Origin: Candidatus Oscillibacter excrementavium
GTDB taxonomy: Bacteria > Bacillota > Clostridia > Oscillospirales > Oscillospiraceae
Reading direction: 5' to 3'
NCBI GenBank assembly: GCA_019118505.1
Contig: DWYU01000016.1
Span: 1 to 43,673, forward strand
Length of the DNA: 43,673 nucleotides
Shown: piece by piece, positions 41,366 to 43,673 of the stretch
Position numbering within the stretch: the first letter of the stretch is position 1
Layout: each line of letters opens with the position of its first letter
Translations under genes and position numbers: made by a program
Notes under the pieces: generated by a model
What the model was told of the DNA's origin: nothing
The model's input: only the letters and a program-made list of their open reading frames with translations
Database searches by the model: none

Positions 41366-42998
41366 TTAAAGATACGGGCTTGGAAAGCTGGTCTATATTG
41401 CCGACAAAGCGGTAAAAGATTTCGATTTCCTGGACCCGGTTTCCCTCGCCGTCTTTGACTGCCTCATGGATCAGGATTTTTTCTATCATGCCATTCAGCA
41501 CATCGGCGGTCAACTCGTTCAAGTCGGTGTATTGTCTCACCAGATCAACCCACTTCTCCGTGTTTACCACCTGTTCCCTTGCTGTTTCAAGCTGGGAATT
41601 TAGTGCTGTAATTTTGGCCTCTAGTTGTTCCTGTTCCTCCTGGTACTTTTGGGAGAGCATAGAGAAATTCCTTGCCGTGATGATTTCCGAAACCCGATCC
41701 TCGTATAGCTTTGCTAACAGGTTATCTAAATCCGAGAGCCGTTTTTCTGCCCGCTTTTTCTCCGCTATCACTCGTTTGTCCCTGGCCTCCTGTTCACGGT
41801 TGGAGGACTGCAACAGGCGGTTTATTACGGCTTGTTCGTCCTGGTGAACAGCGGCGATCCAGAAACGCAGACGGGAGAGAACATAGGAATAGAGCACATC
41901 GTAACGGACATAGTGATTAGAGCAAAGCCCGGTCCCCTGGCCGTATCTGCTACAAGTAAAATAACTGAATGGGCGGCTCACGGTCTTATTGGTGGCGAAA
42001 CGCATGGACCACCCGCAGTCAGCACACTTGACAAGGCCGGAGAAAATTTGTGTGGTCTGGTCCTTCATGGAGCGGCGGCGTGTTGTAATCTGCTCTTGTA
42101 CCCGGTCAAAAACATCTCTTGAAATGATGGCCTCATGGGTATTCTCGATCTTCACCCACTCGCTGGGGTCCTTGCGAATACGCCTCTTATTCTTGTAAGA
42201 GATATTCGTTTCCCGGTAGTGAACGGAGTTGCCGATATAGGTTTCATCTTTCAAAATGCTTTTGACTTGGGCGATGGTCCAGGCGTAACGCTTGCTTTCC
42301 GGCTGATCCTCAAAGATATGGGCGAATGTGCCGTATCTCTGGAAGTTCAGCCATGAGGCGGTGGGAATTTGCTCTTGCGTCAGTATCTTGCAGATTTTGG
42401 CGGCTCCGGCTCCATGATAGGCGAGGTCATAAATCTTGTCGATAATCCAGCGGGTTTCCTCGTCGATCAACAGATGATTTTTATTATCCGGGTCCTTGCG
42501 GTAGCCGATAGGAGCATAAGCAAAAATGCGCTGTCCCTTGGCAAACTTGGCCTTGAAAGCGGCTTTCACCTTGCGGCTGGTGTCCTTGGCGAACCACTCG
42601 TTGAACAGGTTCTTGAACGGCACAAAATCAGACAGGCCCTTGTCGGTGTCCTCGTTGTCGGTCACGGCGATGTAACGAATACCACGCTCCGGGAAGTCGA
42701 ACTCCAAATAGTAGTCCATCTGTATGTGTTCCCGTCCAAACCGGGACAAGTCCTTGGTGACAATGCAGTTAATTTTGCCGCTGTCCACGTCGTTCATCAT
42801 GCGCTTAAAGTCCGGGCGGTCAAAATTGGTGCCGCTCCACCCGTCGTCAACGTATTCATCTACAACGTGCAAACGGTTCTCCTTGGCGTACTGCTGTAAA
42901 ATCGTGCGCTGGGTTTCAATACTGACGCTGTCTCCATATTCTTCATCGTCACGGGAGAGGCGCAGGTACAAAGCTGTATTATAAACGTGCTGTTTCAT
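41358..42998 (-). CDS. Large serine recombinase
   Basis: Catalyses excision and integration of the element. 546 residues: a resolvase domain with nucleophile Ser15 (ALYLRLSRDDE) and SRFGREHIQMDYYLE, a Recombinase domain (about 165-275, GYRKDPDNKNHLLIDEETRWI), a zinc ribbon (CADCGWSMRF ... CSRYGQGTGLCSNH), a long coiled coil (about 400-490, KKRAEKRLSDLDNLLAKLYEDR) and a DUF4368-like end (ILIHEAVKDGEG; EIEIFYRFVG). AAGGAGG sits 8 bases before ATG 42998. The gene ends exactly at the element boundary, usual for such integrases. Confidence 0.97.
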   Translation of the reverse strand: MKQHVYNTALYLRLSRDDEEYGDSVSIETQRTILQQYAKENRLHVVDEYVDDGWSGTNFDRPDFKRMMNDVDSGKINCIVTKDLSRFGREHIQMDYYLEFDFPERGIRYIAVTDNEDTDKGLSDFVPFKNLFNEWFAKDTSRKVKAAFKAKFAKGQRIFAYAPIGYRKDPDNKNHLLIDEETRWIIDKIYDLAYHGAGAAKICKILTQEQIPTASWLNFQRYGTFAHIFEDQPESKRYAWTIAQVKSILKDETYIGNSVHYRETNISYKNKRRIRKDPSEWVKIENTHEAIISRDVFDRVQEQITTRRRSMKDQTTQIFSGLVKCADCGWSMRFATNKTVSRPFSYFTCSRYGQGTGLCSNHYVRYDVLYSYVLSRLRFWIAAVHQDEQAVINRLLQSSNREQEARDKRVIAEKKRAEKRLSDLDNLLAKLYEDRVSEIITARNFSMLSQKYQEEQEQLEAKITALNSQLETAREQVVNTEKWVDLVRQYTDLNELTADVLNGMIEKILIHEAVKDGEGNRVQEIEIFYRFVGNIDQLSKPVSLTA

Positions 42999-43024
42999 CT
43001 AAAAAACCTCCTTGTAGGAAACAG

Positions 43025-43080
43025 CCCCCACGCTTACAATACTCTTTGCTACTAAAAGAATTATATCATAAACGTGGGGG
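43025..43080. repeat. Inverted repeat flanking the recombinase promoter
   Basis: CCCCCACG (43025-43032) and CGTGGGGG (43073-43080) separated by 40 bases. One copy lies in the promoter spacer, the other downstream of the expected start, so a pair of operator half-sites is more likely than an RNA stem. Confidence 0.55.
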
Positions 43081-43088
43081 AAAATCAA
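43060..43088 (-). promoter_or_regulatory. Promoter of the serine recombinase gene
   Basis: On minus: TTGATT (43088-43083), 17 bases, TATAAT (43065-43060), 62 bases before ATG 42998. Strong sigma-A match. Confidence 0.75.
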
Positions 43089-43103
43089 TATTTTATTGAA
43101 ATA

Positions 43104-43280
43104 TCAGGCATTTTTGCTGATAAAATCTTTTGATTTTGATAAAATCAATTCCTCCAGAATTGCGTCAACCTGTTTCCCGTTAGAGGCAAAATGCTCTGTG
43201 ATCTTAATACGGGTATTCCCGATGTGGAAATACTGTTGACCGTCTGGCGTGGTGATTGTCTCACCTTGTTTTGTGTGCAT
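43104..43280 (-). CDS. tnpW: Transposon-encoded TnpW-family protein, 58 aa
   Basis: Starts MHTKQGETITTPDGQQYFHI and contains the family pattern IGNTRIKITEHFASNGK followed by ILEELILSKS. Such small proteins sit directly upstream of serine recombinases in clostridial elements; their role is unknown. AGGAGG lies 6 bases before ATG 43280. It ends 15 bases before the recombinase promoter -35. Too short for many gene callers. Confidence 0.78.
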   Translation of the reverse strand: MHTKQGETITTPDGQQYFHIGNTRIKITEHFASNGKQVDAILEELILSKSKDFISKNA

Positions 43281-43373
43281 GGTGTACCTCCTGCCGGAGA
43301 TACGCCTTGTGGGTGACTTGTTATAGTGGGTTACTTTGTGGGCGGCGATCTTGCCGGGCTTAAATGATGTGAA

Positions 43374-43673
43374 TTATTCTTTGATGATAGCGGGCATGGA
43401 CAAATAACCGCCGATTGCCTCTAGGTGCCGATAGTATGCTGACCAGTCGGCATCGTTCTTGATGGCGTTTAAGTTGGTCTGGATCAACTCAGCCAAGAGG
43501 GCCGGGGCTTTCTTGCGCCGTACCAGGGCCAGGGCTTTCGGAAACATCTCTGCGGCGGCGGTTTGACGGGCCTCAAAGGGGAGTGTCTTTTTCTTTGCCT
43601 TCTTCATCTCCCGCAGAAGTGCGGTGAAATCAGAGGGGCGCAGGGGGGCAAGGGCGGCGGCGATCTGCTGGGC
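43374..43673 (-). CDS. C-terminal part of an element-borne protein (5' end outside window)
   Basis: The frame is open from the window edge to the stop at 43374, about 99 residues visible. An internal ATG at 43607 has GGAG touching it, too close to start translation, so the gene most likely begins beyond 43673. The visible chain is Ala/Lys-rich and helical (LRPSDFTALLREMKKAKKK; FPKALALVRRKKAPALL; YYRHLEAIGGYLSMP). Not recognised; a mobilisation or relaxase-type protein would fit the location, but this is inference. Confidence 0.6.
   Translation of the reverse strand, partial: AQQIAAALAPLRPSDFTALLREMKKAKKKTLPFEARQTAAAEMFPKALALVRRKKAPALLAELIQTNLNAIKNDADWSAYYRHLEAIGGYLSMPAIIKE

Larger units (their letters stand above)
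41351..43673. mobile_element. Integrative element with large serine recombinase (left end; continues past window)
   Basis: From 41358 to the window end the sequence is visibly AT-richer and lacks the strong GC third-position bias of the host genes. It carries a large serine recombinase, TnpW and at least one further gene, and it interrupts a host reading frame. The content suggests a Tn4451/Tn1549-type clostridial element; the type is not decided from this end alone. Confidence 0.85.

Overview
The window looks like a chromosomal stretch of a GC-rich, spore-forming Firmicute, most likely an Oscillospiraceae-type clostridium (Flavonifractor/Oscillibacter-like). This rests on the dense set of clostridial sporulation genes (spoVM, sipL, spoIVA, cotJ, cwlD, yunB, a SpoIID-domain protein), on the Gram-positive PASTA kinase/rsgA locus, on strong AGGAGG-type ribosome sites, and on strong G/C preference at third codon positions. 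The genus is inference. No rRNA, tRNA or CRISPR array was seen; the one clear RNA gene is rnpB.

Layout. 1-4500: end of a PASTA Ser/Thr kinase, rsgA, a 51-codon membrane peptide, a 24-codon spoVM and sipL, all on +. 4.5-7.2 kb: a polar amino-acid ABC importer on minus. 7.3-8.8 kb: spoIVA. SpoVM, SipL and SpoIVA are the membrane-curvature sensor, the SPOCS/LysM adaptor and the ATPase that together build the spore coat base, so this is a coat-morphogenesis cluster interrupted by a transporter. 8.9-12.9 kb: pentapeptide protein and HAD phosphatase (minus), an EamA exporter, tagA-type glycosyltransferase with tmk, and a Cys-rich micro-protein. 13-19.9 kb: mltG, a U32 tRNA-hydroxylation protein, an FAD dehydrogenase, an ABC-F protein with one degenerate ATP site, and an unrecognised envelope protein.

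19.9-32.4 kb: dapA and asd (minus; lysine/diaminopimelate supply); SpoIID-domain protein, queA, recN, a Cys amidase and an SLH-GH18 hydrolase (+); then a Xer-type recombinase, radA and cwlD (minus). 32.6-33.7 kb: a cotJ operon in which cotJA and cotJB are one fused reading frame, followed by cotJC. 33.7-39.5 kb: an HPr-like small protein, a membrane-anchored XRE regulator, and the murD-yunB-ligA operon (minus).

39.65-40.3 kb: rnpB with a sigma-A promoter and terminator. Between two conserved core blocks it carries about 210 nt more than E. coli M1 RNA, folded into perfect hairpins, the last of which pairs with a conserved core segment. 40.3-43.7 kb: a paralogue of the membrane XRE regulator has lost its DNA-binding half because an AT-richer integrative element (large serine recombinase, TnpW, further cargo) sits inside it; the element runs off the right edge. 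Three intergenic gaps carry a related dispersed repeat built from ATTCCGCATT/CAATTCGGAACTC words.
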